From positions 2,232,001 to 2,296,000 of the forward strand of contig NW_006921538.1 of NCBI RefSeq assembly GCF_000340215.1: a stretch of DNA of 64,000 nucleotides, given 5' to 3'. The translations under genes and the position numbers were made by a program. The notes below the pieces were generated by a model, which was given only the letters and a program-made list of their open reading frames with translations, ran no database searches and was not told the origin of the DNA. The stretch is from Pseudocercospora fijiensis CIRAD86. Taxonomy: Eukaryota > Ascomycota > Dothideomycetes > Mycosphaerellales > Mycosphaerellaceae. This document shows positions 1 through 9,060 of the stretch, piece by piece. Each line of letters begins with the position of its first letter. Within the stretch, counting starts at the first letter, position 1.

Positions 1-375
1 ATACCGATAACAACTACTATACGCTGCGCCCCCGCCCCTTTCCCTTACAATAGTAAGAGAGAAGCGCGCCGCGCGCTAAACAGAAGATAGAACTAAAGAC
101 CGCGAGTTTGTTTTGCCTAAGCGTCTAACTAAAAAGCGTAAAACTAAAGAGGAGTACTCTACGAAGAAGAATTCCGTACGAGACCGCGAGAGAAAGGACA
201 AGATAGATAAGGATAAAAGAGCTAAGGATAAGAGAAGAAAGGCGCGGAATAAGGCATTCTATCGATAGCTAGCGCCTATAGAAAAAAGTGAAGGTTAGAA
301 TAAGAAGACAACCTAAGAGAAGGCTAAGAGGAGGAAAGAATTGCGGCTAGTTTTCGAGCGTAAAGTTCTAGTAGC

Positions 376-482
376 GTAAGTTAATCTAGCTAGCGGCCGT
401 AGCTAGTAGCTATAGCCGGCAGCCGTAGCCGGCAGCTGTAGCCGGCATATTTTTCTTTAATACGTTAACTAATAGTATTTAG
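376..482 (+). other. Intron carrying three TAGCCGGC motifs
   Basis: The donor is GTAAGT at 376. Acceptor TTTAG at 482 keeps the reading frame of the flanking fossil exons. Three TAGCCGGC copies lie at 413-420, 426-433 and 439-446. A pyrimidine-rich stretch and a TTAACTAA branch-like site follow them. The intron reading is inferred from frame continuity and splice signals. Confidence 0.6.
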
Positions 483-963
483 ACCTATAGCCGCTACCTC
501 TATCGATACGACCGATAGTAACGGAGATATTTAGATAGCCGAGAACAACAATGCTAGAGTTTAGGATGCCGCGATAGAGCTTAATACTACGAATAAAGGA
601 ACTGAAAAAAGCGAGGAGATACTATACGTCGATCTAGTAATAGGTGTAGTCTTAGGGCCTAACGCTATAGACGATAAGCGCTAGGAGTAGATCGAGCATA
701 GTCAAAGAGACGAGATACTAGTAAAGGGCTAAGGTATAAGTCCTATTAATCTAGAAAATTATAGTTAAAGCTACTACGAAAAGCTAGCAAGGATTGGAAT
801 CGAGACTAGTCGTCTTTATATCCTCGATATAGAGTAGAAGTTTCTTTATTAGTATTAGAGCGAAGCCTTTACGTCTATAAAGGCAAAGTAGCTTGCGATT
901 AATGCGATCGGGGCTAGGTATCTAGGGACGGTAGAAGTGTTACTATAGGAGGAAGGGGTATAG

Positions 964-1029
964 GTAATTATTCTATACTCGGCATATATAGCCGGCGTTC
1001 GTAGCCGGTAGATACTAACAGTTAAATAG
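964..1029 (+). other. Intron carrying TAGCCGGC motifs
   Basis: Donor GTAATT, branch site ATACTAACA (1012-1020), acceptor AATAG at 1029. The frame is phase 0 on both sides. TAGCCGGC lies at 989-996 and a one-base variant (TAGCCGGT) at 1002-1009. Confidence 0.65.
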
Positions 1030-1449
1030 AAAGCGTTTCTCGAAGGCAGAGTGCTACTGCTATATAAAATCTTTACTAAGGCAGAGAGGGCTTGTATCCG
1101 GAATCTAAGCTACTAGTAGAATAGGTTAGCGTTAGAATTCTCTAAATCTCTATATAAGCCTCCGAAGGATTACCCATTTTAGCGATACGGCTTTATCTCG
1201 ACTACTCCGCAGGTACCCGAAGAAGCTCGAGCGCTCTTTAAGGTCTTTACTAAGAAGCGGAAGGAGTTCGAGGATCAGGATTAGTTAATAGAGCTATTAG
1301 TTAGTCTTAGGTTTCGTAGTTAGACTCGGCCTAAGCATTTGCTTGTCGAGTGTCTTATGCCGAAAGAGGATAGATTAAGACTAAAAACGAGCTTAGATTC
1401 GTTAGGTATAGTAGCTCGGTTCCGTTAGTAGGAGAGAGCCGCCGTATAG

Positions 1450-1615
1450 AAGGCAAAATTCAGGTAGTTAGGGTAGCTAGGAAAGAAATTCTAGTGGTTA
1501 GGCTAGCTAGGGTAGCTAGGAAAAAAAATCTAGTAGTTAGGTAGCTAGGAAACAAAAAAAAAGGTAGCTAGCTATTTACTACCTAGCTGTTCCTAACGAT
1601 ACGATGCTATAAAAG
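1450..1615. repeat. Degenerate GGTAGCTAGG repeat patch
   Basis: The segment is made of degenerate copies of GGTAGCTAGG separated by A-rich tracts, ending in the complementary form CCTAGCTGTTCCT, so parts could fold back. No coding frame is visible. From 1616 to 2358 the DNA is TA-rich and may hold the 5' part of the following hAT transposase, but I could not assign it. Confidence 0.5.
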
Positions 1616-2358
1616 AAAGGGTGTTTCCCTATAGCTACTAGTATATATCTACTACTCCTGAGTCCTTACCTTACCGTACGAAACCTTAAAACATACCGAC
1701 CGACATTGTATATATACTAGGCGCTATACTAGGAAGGGTAACAACGAGACGATAGTCGAAACAGTCTAGTATACGAGCGAGATTGCGATAACGTCGAGAG
1801 GAGGTCGCATACTTACCTTTAAGCCTATCGAGTCCTAGACGACGATTAGGGCTAGATTCATCCTCTCCGAATCCTAGTAGTAGGAATTTATTATAGGGTA
1901 CTACTACCTAGTCCTTACCTTTACGGAGTTTAAGTAGAAGGTTGTTCGGAGATATAAGAATATCGAGTATTAACCCGGAAATCTTCGAAAAGGCTAGCTA
2001 GGCGTATCTTTAGAAACCCGAGTATATAGAGCAGTTCAATCAATAGGTCTATAAGATATAGTTCCCTTTATACTTACGTTCGAAGGAGTATAAACTCCGG
2101 AAGTACTCGATGCGATAGGGGAGTAAGGAGCGAACGGATACATTCTAGAAGTTCTTTATAGAGGGGGCATTGTACCGTTATACGACTTCTCGACTTAAAG
2201 GTTAACTAGTAATTGTCTACAACTTCTACGGTTCAATCTTAAAATACCCGAAACTAGGGGATAGGAACTTATCGCCTACGAACTATCTCTATTCTAAACG
2301 GTATCGGGAATCTTAAGGAGAGAGGAGAGTTAATATAGATATAGCGTTCTAGAAAGAG

Positions 2359-2484
2359 GTACGTCTTCTAAAATGCCGGCTACAGCTGCCGGCTATAGCT
2401 GCCGGCTACAGATTCCGGCTATAGATTCCGGCTACAGATTCCGGCTACAGATTCCGGCTACTTAAATCAACCGTAGAGGTCTAG
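2359..2484 (+). other. Putative intron with a long GCCGGCTA array
   Basis: A GTACGT donor at 2359 is followed by about seven units of the GCCGGCTA/TTCCGGCTA type, spaced 13-14 bp apart to about 2460, and then by possible acceptors at 2476 or 2484. The motif is in the complementary orientation to that in the other introns. The donor is good; the acceptor is uncertain. Confidence 0.5.
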
Positions 2485-4800
2485 CTAATTATTATAGGCT
2501 ACGCTTAAGGAAGCTCTAGGATTGAAGGCTACCGATTTCTCCCCCGAAGACTTTAAGCAACTAGTAAACGAAATGCTAGCTATAAACGGTCTTCCGGAAG
2601 ACTTCTACGAAAGGGAGTCTATATAGAAGATATACCTATATCTTACAAACTACCCTCCCCTATTTCTCGGCGCGACAACCTAGCGTATTATATTCGAAAA
2701 GAACAAAGAGGCTACGTTAGACGACATTCAGGAGATCCTCCGTAATACTCGCCGAGTAGCTATTGCTGTCGATAGCTAGTTAAGCCGGACTATAAGAGCC
2801 TCCTTCCTCTCGATTATACTATACTTTATCAATTCGGATTAGAAACTCTAGGAACTTATAATCGGATTCCCTGAAATTCTAGGTTCCTATACTAGTAAGG
2901 ATATAGCGAAGCTTGTCTATACGGCAATAGACAGGGTTAGCGTAACAACGAAACTAATCTCGATTACTGCGGACAACGCTAGTAATAATCGAATATTGTA
3001 TAAGGCGTTATATATACAATTCACTCGCATATGTCTTTAAAATTACTAATTGTATCGATAGGGTCGAGTACGTAGAGGAGATTATAAGGTCTATAATCTA
3101 GCTTAATCTTCCGAATATTAAGCTCGCTACGATTCCGGATACGTACGATAATACGCACGATAATAACGATAAAGAGGAGCCTATTAATAGCCCTAGCCCT
3201 AACGAATCGGAGCCGACGTCGTTGCTAGTTATATCCCTATAGAAGTTTCCCTACCTCGCTTATATAGTTCAAATCGCGATCCGAGCCCTCTTTAAGACGC
3301 TTAAAATTGTACTATTAAACGACGATTAATAGAAGATCCTAGATAAGGATAAAGCAAAGTCGAAAGTCGAGAAACTTATTATAGTAATAAGACGGGATAA
3401 GGCAGAGAGCCTCGCTCTCGTTTTATATAAGGTATAACTTTTGTCTGTAGCCGGCACCTATAGCCGGCAACCTAGTATAGTTCTAACTCTTTTTCTCTAG
3501 CTTCGTCGTCTAGTAATATATACGAACTCGAGCTTATAGAGATGTAACCGATTCGAGGCTATTTAAAAGAACCTAATCGAGCGCCCTAAAACCGATGCCT
3601 AGAATATCGTATAGAATAAGCGATAGCAAAAGCGGCCTTCTTAGCGCCTACTCCGTTTTACCTAAGACGTTAAGACCCGGTTCGATTCGACTTTCTATAT
3701 AGTTACGAGGGGATATACTTTACGTACCGCTCTCGAGATCTATTAGAGTTCCGAGGGTATTAAGTAGCTCGGCCTTACCGCCGCCGAATAGCGCTAAGTA
3801 GAGTATCTCGTCGATATTAGTAAGCATTACGCGAAGGTTACTACTACGATTAGAAGAACCCGAGGACCGACGATCTACCTTATCTTTACGTACTATAACT
3901 AGCTCTTTAACGAGCTCGAGGAAACCGTAGCTAAGCTAGCTAAGAAGAGCGTTCCCTAGAAAGTAGCTATAACGAAAGCTATAGACACCTCCTATACTAA
4001 GTTGTATAAATATTACAGTACTACCTTTAACTCGTTTAAGGATATCTATAGCGTTACGTACTTACTTAACCCGGTAGAAAAGGATATATACTAGTAGAGG
4101 CCGGAATAGAAGGCGGACGAGGTATAGCCGAAGCATTACTAGACTATTCTAGAAAAGATGTTCTACGAGCGTCGGAAAGAAACTAGTCTAAATGCAGCTC
4201 CTATAAAGAAAAAGAAGGTTTAGAAGGCTCCGACATTATACCTGTTTCGTAGGTAGGAAGTAGAGGCAGAAGAGGAAGCAACTACTAAAGTGAATAAAGA
4301 AGAGTTCGATCTCTATCGGCGCGCGAGTAAGTACAAACCCGTAGGCTCGGAAAGAGGGCTAATAATCTCTAGATCTTACCGGTCTTCTAGACGAATTCGG
4401 AGACGATATTCTCGCTATATAGTAGCGGTTAGAGCCTAAGTTTCTAACGATAGCGTCGGTCGCTCGGGACGTCCTCGCTATCCCGAGCGTAGGTATAGGC
4501 TATAAGAGGTCTTTTAGTATCGCTCGTTACTAGGGCCGCTTTAATCGAATATACTCGCCTACTACCTTCGAATCTATTATAGTATTCCGATACTATCTCC
4601 TCTACTAGAATCGCTAAGGTAGGTTACTAAAGATTATACTAAAGGAGTTAATCGAGGAATTAGAAAACCTTAAGATCGAAGAAACCTAGGAGCGCGAAGA
4701 GAATACGAAATTTAGTCTAAGCGAAACCCTAATTAGCGATAACGAAGAGGAGGAAGGCGGAGGTAGAAGGCGATACCGGGTCGAGAAGCGGAAACGTATA
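2485..4800 (+). pseudogene. hAT-family transposase, RIP-inactivated
   Basis: hAT transposases are RNase H-fold DDE enzymes that cut and paste DNA transposons. The frame holds the hAT signature ITADNASNN at about 2960-2990, a DVKTRFDST block (about 3665-3690) matching the family's DVKTRWNST motif, and a C-terminal ARDVLAIPSVG block (about 4455-4490) matching the dimerisation domain. All stops in between are TAG/TAA at Gln or Trp positions. An intron at 3432-3500 splits the gene in frame. The C-terminal block is in a different frame from the part before it, so there is at least one extra frameshift or missed intron near 4390. I did not find terminal inverted repeats or a target duplication. The hAT assignment is confident; the ends are not. 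Confidence 0.75.
3432..3500 (+). other. hAT intron with two TAGCCGGC motifs
   Basis: Donor GTATAA, branch TTCTAAC, acceptor CTCTAG. Removing it joins two hAT blocks in frame. Two TAGCCGGC copies lie about 15 bp apart (about 3448-3470). Confidence 0.7.
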
Positions 4801-4844
4801 TAGGCTTAGAGCAGCTTTAAGGAGACGAAGCGTTTATATATAAG

Positions 4845-4912
4845 GTAATATAGCCGGCGTATATAGCCGGCATATATCCGAAATGTGTTTCGAATTCCTA
4901 GGACTTAAACAG
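4845..4912 (+). other. Intron-like segment with TAGCCGGC motifs
   Basis: The segment starts with a GTAATA donor, has two TAGCCGGC copies (about 4851-4872) and ends in an ACAG acceptor. It lies just past the recognisable end of the hAT frame, so it could be a 3' UTR or a neighbour's intron; coding on both sides is not proven. Confidence 0.4.
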
Positions 4913-5016
4913 ACTAGTTGCTATAGCAACCGACCCCGCTTACCTACGGACTATTTCTAATTCTCTATTCGCTCTTCCTCTCCTTCTTCCCTTTCCCTAT
5001 ATTCTTAAAGACAAAT

Positions 5017-5840
5017 ATGCCTTAAGGATTCGGCTCTTCGGGCCTTCCTAAGCCGGCTGCCTCCCCTTCCTTAAGCTACTATCCTTTATTCGAATCTAAC
5101 GATAACCTAATAAGGCGGTTTAATAGAAGACTATTTGTTCTAGAAGGCAAGAAGTATTAATGTCTCCTTACGATTATATGCTTATTAATTTCTAGGTCCT
5201 ACCGATATACCCTCGTCGCCTAAACGCGTAGATAAATATCTTTAGAGGCTAAAGGGTAAGGGTAAAGCAAGCTAAGTATAGGGAGACCGTAGCGAGAACG
5301 AGATATCGGAAGAGTAAGGCTCTCCGTAGTATATACGAAGGAAGGGGGTTCCTCGGAAAACAGTACCGAAAAACAAGAAGGCTATAGGTAGATAGGAGAA
5401 GGCTAAAAAGAGTAGGCGGACGAAGACTATCGCGAAGAAAAGTTATCTTTCTATTAAAAGAAAGGGAACAAGGTAGGACTCGACGACAAAGAAGCGGCGC
5501 TTTAAACTAGGTACTATTGCCCTTCGCTAGATCCGGCTTTTCTAAAACAAAAGAGGGACCGAGCTTTTAATCCCTAAGACTCCCTTCTAGCGACTCGTCC
5601 GAGAAATTACATTAGATTTTCGGTCTAGTATACGATTTACGGCTAAGGCGATTAGTACTCTTTAGGAAGCTACGGAGGCATTTCTCGTAACCGAGCTTAA
5701 GCTTTTAAACCTCCTTACTATCTATACGAAGCGGGTTACTCTTTAAAATAAAGATATATAGCTTCTAGCTAAAATTCGGCGTCGGTTTATAGCGGATTAG
5801 TTAGAAATTATATTTAGTCGTTAGATTAACCTAGGAGGAG
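5017..5840 (+). pseudogene. Divergent histone H3-like gene, copy 1 (RIP-inactivated)
   Basis: From 5492 the frame reads as an H3 histone fold. There is an FKLGTIALRQIR block matching RPGTVALREIR, then a TELLI segment, PFQRLVREI matching the same segment of H3 exactly, a LQEATEAFLV segment matching LQEASEAYLV, and KRVTLQNKDIQL matching KRVTIMQKDIQL. Stops in the frame are TAG/TAA at Gln positions. Upstream is a long, Lys/Arg-rich N-terminal tail of more than 90 codons. It may be joined through a very short (34-nt) putative intron (5162-5195) to an ATG at 5017, which would make the tail far longer than canonical H3. Long divergent tails are typical of centromeric CENP-A/CenH3, but loop residues also differ, with a two-residue insertion before TELLI. 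Homology to H3 is confident; CenH3 identity is a guess. Confidence 0.75.
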
Positions 5841-5857
5841 GCCCATTTTCGCATCCT

Positions 5858-5885
5858 TTTGCCGGCTATAGGTACCGGCTATATT
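5858..5885. repeat. GCCGGCTA motif pair
   Basis: Two GCCGGCTA-type copies (one is ACCGGCTA) lie between the H3-like frame and the next fossil frame. No matching splice sites are clear here. Confidence 0.5.
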
Positions 5886-5914
5886 TCTAATTTTATCTCC
5901 GCGCCGTCCCTAAA

Positions 5915-6550
5915 TCTAAGGTACGAAGTAGAAACCTAGCGCTCTATATTCACCCGGCTATTATAGAGACGAGCTATATTTAGATTAGTTTCTTCGCATA
6001 TCGCGACCTAGCGGGTAGTAAGCGAAAGGGCGATAGAACGTTTATAATACGTCTCTATTTAGACCTAAAACATAAAGGTCCTAAGGAGCCCTAGCATCCT
6101 AACTATAAGGAGATTCTTTAGCATTAGCACTTTAATCCTCTATACTACGAGGTAGATAGTAAGCCTGCGAGAGAGAAACTTTAACGAGAAATTCTCTATA
6201 ATACGTAGCGCTATTGTATAGCTATAGATACGCACTAAGTCCGGCAACTCGAAGAAGAATTGAGACAGCATATTAGCGACCGAGGAAGAGATCGATAGTA
6301 TACTAGTAGAGTCGAGGTCTTATAAGCGAAGTATAAGATAATATAGGCTCTTAGTCGTATAGAGTAACGTACTATATAAATAACTAGGCGTACTACTCTT
6401 ATTCACTTACGACCTATATCCTAGGATACTCTTCTCGTACTTTTTATACTCTTTTCTAATACCTTACCTATAAGCGCTCCGCGACAACCGAGTAAATATA
6501 AGCTATAGGGTTTCCGCTCGGTATCTTAGCCTCCGAGATAGGGCGGAGTT
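5915..6550 (+). pseudogene. RIP-killed reading frame, product not recognised
   Basis: A single plus-strand frame of about 210 codons runs through this region with TAG/TAA but no TGA interruptions. It is rich in charged residues and looks helical, with a Glu-rich LEEEL segment. It resembles no family I know. It could be the downstream part of the H3-like gene's transcription unit or a separate gene. A pair of TAGCCGGC motifs follows immediately (6564-6590). Confidence 0.4.
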
Positions 6551-6563
6551 GAATTTAGAGCGA

Positions 6564-6590
6564 TAGCCGGCACTCGTAGCCGGCATATAG
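6564..6590. repeat. TAGCCGGC motif pair
   Basis: Two copies about 16 bp apart follow the 5915-6550 frame. No splice context could be confirmed. The stretch 6590-6750 holds nothing else I can support. Confidence 0.5.
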
Positions 6591-6751
6591 AGACAGTAGT
6601 AGGCCTTTTCCTACTAAATGACTAGCTTGTTTAGTATAGCCTACCTAATATTTCTTATATTTACTAGCAATAGGCCTAGGTTACTTATAAGATTACTATA
6701 GCTAGTAAAGGCATTACTAAAGAATATCTATACTATAGTAAGATACTATTA

Positions 6752-6890
6752 TTACGCCGGCTATTTATTAAAAGGAGGCTTTCGCCTATTACTATGCCGG
6801 CTATATATGCCGGCTATATTTTAAAGTCTCCCGTACCTGCCTTTTTTAGCCGTACCTGCCTTTTTTAGCCGTGCCTACCTTCTTTCCTTA
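6752..6890. repeat. GCCGGCTA cluster and 19-bp tandem repeat
   Basis: Three GCCGGCTA copies (about 6755-6812) are followed by two perfect copies and one degenerate copy of a 19-bp unit beginning CGTACCTGCC (about 6831-6885). The patch is less RIP-mutated than its surroundings because CA/TG steps remain. It lies upstream of the second H3-like gene. Confidence 0.5.
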
Positions 6891-7355
6891 CTCTAACGTT
6901 ACTATAATATAGGCTTGCGCGAAGCTTACTCTGTTGCCTAGCGACACCGCGACACTACCGCTATATTCAACCTTCGTATCGATACCTATACCTCTACGCT
7001 CTATATCTACTACCTCCGTAATACCCTCGCTCCGCGCGCTTTCGTATACCTTCGTAACGCACTTTTTTCCTCAATTCGACGACTTTTATAATAGCGAGTC
7101 TACTTAACTAAGTTACGACGCCTCGTAAGAAGGGACCTAGTGCTTCTACGGGTCGCAATAAGACCGGAAATAGTAGAACGAGTACAGTATATTAACGTAA
7201 GAGGGCTGCTGCTACTACCGCTAGCTCCGGTGCTAGAAAGGGCGTCGCGAGCAAGGCTCCGCGTAAGATAACGGCGGGCAAGGCTCTACGTAAGACGACA
7301 ACTAGCGCTTCTACTACTAGTAGCAATCGTACGAAGCGTCGATAGCGCTTAGGAA

Positions 7356-7446
7356 GTAAGTCCTATTTATAGCCGGTAGCGTAGCCGGCAGCGTAGCCGG
7401 TAGCGTAGCCGGCATTCTTACTATCTTTTTACTAATCCTTCTTTAG
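7356..7446 (+). other. H3-like intron with four TAGCCGGY motifs
   Basis: Donor GTAAGT, branch TTACTAAT, acceptor TTTAG. It is the best-supported intron of the left block because removing it restores the conserved GTVALR segment of H3. It holds four TAGCCGGY copies spaced 9-10 bp apart (about 7369-7405). Confidence 0.8.
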
Positions 7447-7629
7447 CCGTAGCCCTCCGTAAGATTCGGCAGTATTAGAAGAGTTCTTAGCTCCTAATCC
7501 GCAAAGCTCCTTTCTAACGACTTATTCGCGAAATTGCTTAGGATTATAGAACGGACCTTCGCTTCTAAGCCTCCGCGATAGGCGCCCTTTAAGAGGCTAT
7601 AGAAGCCTACCTAGTTCGTATCTTCGAAT

Positions 7630-7677
7630 GTATATTTCTCTTCTACCTCTTTTCGGACTATACTAATACTATTTTAG
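7630..7677 (+). other. Second H3-like intron, without the motif
   Basis: Donor GTATAT, branch TACTAATAC, acceptor TTTAG. The 48-nt length and the restored frame into the NLIAIYAKR segment support it. It has no TAGCCGGC copy, so the motif is not obligatory in these introns. Confidence 0.7.
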
Positions 7678-7984
7678 CGGTCAACCTTATAGCTATCTAC
7701 GCGAAGCGTATAACGATTATAGACAAGGATTTCAAAGTACTCGATTAGATTCTAAAAGGCTAGAATGTCTATATTCGAGACGGTGCTAGGTAGGATAGAT
7801 GTTCTAGTAGAAAGGATATTCGTAGTATTATCTATAAGCTTTTCTATATGCGAAATAAGCCGCTATTATACGGCGCTGTATACCGCGCTCTAAATACTCT
7901 CTAAGTATATATATATAGTATAGTATGCTTTATTAGCCGTACGGAATAGAAGTCTCCCAAAATCCCGTTAGTACTAAGCAGTAA

Positions 7985-8045
7985 AAAGGCCGGCCACGCT
8001 ACCGGCTACGCTGCCGGCTACGCTACTAGCTACGCTGCTAGGTTT
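7985..8045. repeat. Degenerate CCGGCTACGCT array
   Basis: About five units of an 11-bp repeat (GCCGGCTACGCT type, decaying to CTAGCTACGCTG) lie past the end of the second H3-like frame. A further pair lies at 8857-8880. Confidence 0.5.
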
Positions 8046-8179
8046 TTTAAAGAACTAAAAGAAGATAGACATTCCGGTTGATTTGTATTAGTTTAGATTT
8101 TTATAAAAAGAAAACAGGGAAAAATAAGGAAGGTTGAAGAGCCTAATAGTTATAGTTATAGGTACTATCCCTGTTTTCT

Positions 8180-8625
8180 AGAGCATATTATACACCTGCC
8201 TTCGCAACTCTACCTAATACTCCCTCTAAATATCCTTATACTCTACCTACTAAAAATTCAACTAGGTACCTAGACCTGCAGCTGCCTCTATATCTTTTAC
8301 TATCTTCTATAGGTTGAAGGCCTCTTCTATAGCAGCCTCTACCTCCTTATATAATACGAAGTTACTACCTGCCCTACCCTTTATATCTCCCAAATAACTA
8401 AGAGTTCTAAGGAACGAACTAGCATTCGGCCTTAGTATAGCGAGTAACTAGTGGAACGTTCTATAGAGCTGCCTTATAGCTCTTTTATATACTATACCGA
8501 TACCGAGGGAGGAGCTATCCTAGTACTTAATATTGTCGAATAGTTCGGTAGGAAAGTGTATAAACTTCTTAAGGAGGAGGACTTCTAGGGAAATCGATGA
8601 GTTCTGCCTAGATCTAGATAAAGAC
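8180..8625 (-). pseudogene. Weakly RIP-mutated minus-strand frame, product not recognised
   Basis: Starting from an ATG on the minus strand near 8625, a frame of about 150 codons runs leftward with a few TAG interruptions. The predicted protein is helical with alternating charged and hydrophobic residues. It has more CA/TG steps left than neighbouring DNA, so it is younger or less mutated. I do not recognise it. Confidence 0.35.
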
Positions 8626-8929
8626 ATTCTGCTAAGCAGTTAGGGAATTGAACCGTAAACGAAAGGATAAAATTCATACTTAAGGAATACAGTTTCCGAA
8701 CTGAACTATAATGCCTTATATATATATATATATACTTTTGATTGGTTAGTGCCCTTAGCTAATTGTCTATAGATTTGAGGTTATATAAGTACCTTTATAC
8801 AACTACGTAGCCTAAGTAGGATTCGAAAATTCTATAAGTACTAAGGACTAAAAATGCCGGCTACGCTGCCGGCCACACTGCTAAGTCTCACAAAGGGCTT
8901 GCTTAAAGCTACGTATACATTCGTACACT

Positions 8930-9060
8930 TCTTAAAAACCGATAAATTATATGGTTCGAACCAGCTACTTATATAGTTGCTTAGCAAACCAACCCAAACC
9001 AAACTAGAGTTTCGGCTTGGCAAACTAAACCAAACTAACCCGAACCACTACGGGGTCTAA
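8930..9060. other. CA-rich, non-RIP patch with AACCAAAC repeats
   Basis: This short segment has many AACC and CCAAAC steps and a GGTTCGAACC palindrome, contrasting with the CA-depleted DNA on both sides. It abuts the left, truncated end of the chromovirus copy at about 9061. No gene is visible. Confidence 0.4.

Larger units (their letters stand above)
100..1450 (+). pseudogene. RIP-killed multi-exon gene, product not recognised
   Basis: One plus-strand frame can be followed through three exon-like blocks (about 110-375, 483-963 and 1030-1440), broken only by TAG/TAA at positions where Gln would fit. The first block is very Lys/Arg/Glu-rich (many KDK, KRK and RDRERK runs), suggesting a charged nuclear-type N terminus; the later blocks look like an ordinary helical protein. 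The blocks are joined by two introns (376-482 with donor GTAAGT; 964-1029 with donor GTAATT and a TACTAAC-like branch site), and the frame is kept across both junctions. I do not recognise the family. The start codon and the true end are not visible. RIP-type decay means it makes no protein now. Confidence 0.5.
7100..7904 (+). pseudogene. Divergent histone H3-like gene, copy 2 (RIP-inactivated, two introns)
   Basis: The frame starts near 7115 with a basic, Ser/Thr/Ala-rich tail of about 80 codons containing SKAPRK and GKALRK, which recall the H3 tail motif GKAPRK. The core follows: RLG-TVALRKIRQYQKS, LLIRKAPFQRLIREIAQD, DLRFQASAIGALQEAIEAYL and AIYAKRITI, matching H3 in order through the histone fold. 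Intron 7356-7446 splits the Gly-Thr of GTVALR, and intron 7630-7677 lies where H3 has FEDTNLCAI; both restore the frame. After the core the frame stays open (except TAG) to about 7904, giving a tail longer than normal H3. Stops are TAG/TAA at Gln positions. No start codon survives. H3 homology is strong; whether it was a variant, a CenH3 or element cargo is unknown. Confidence 0.8.
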
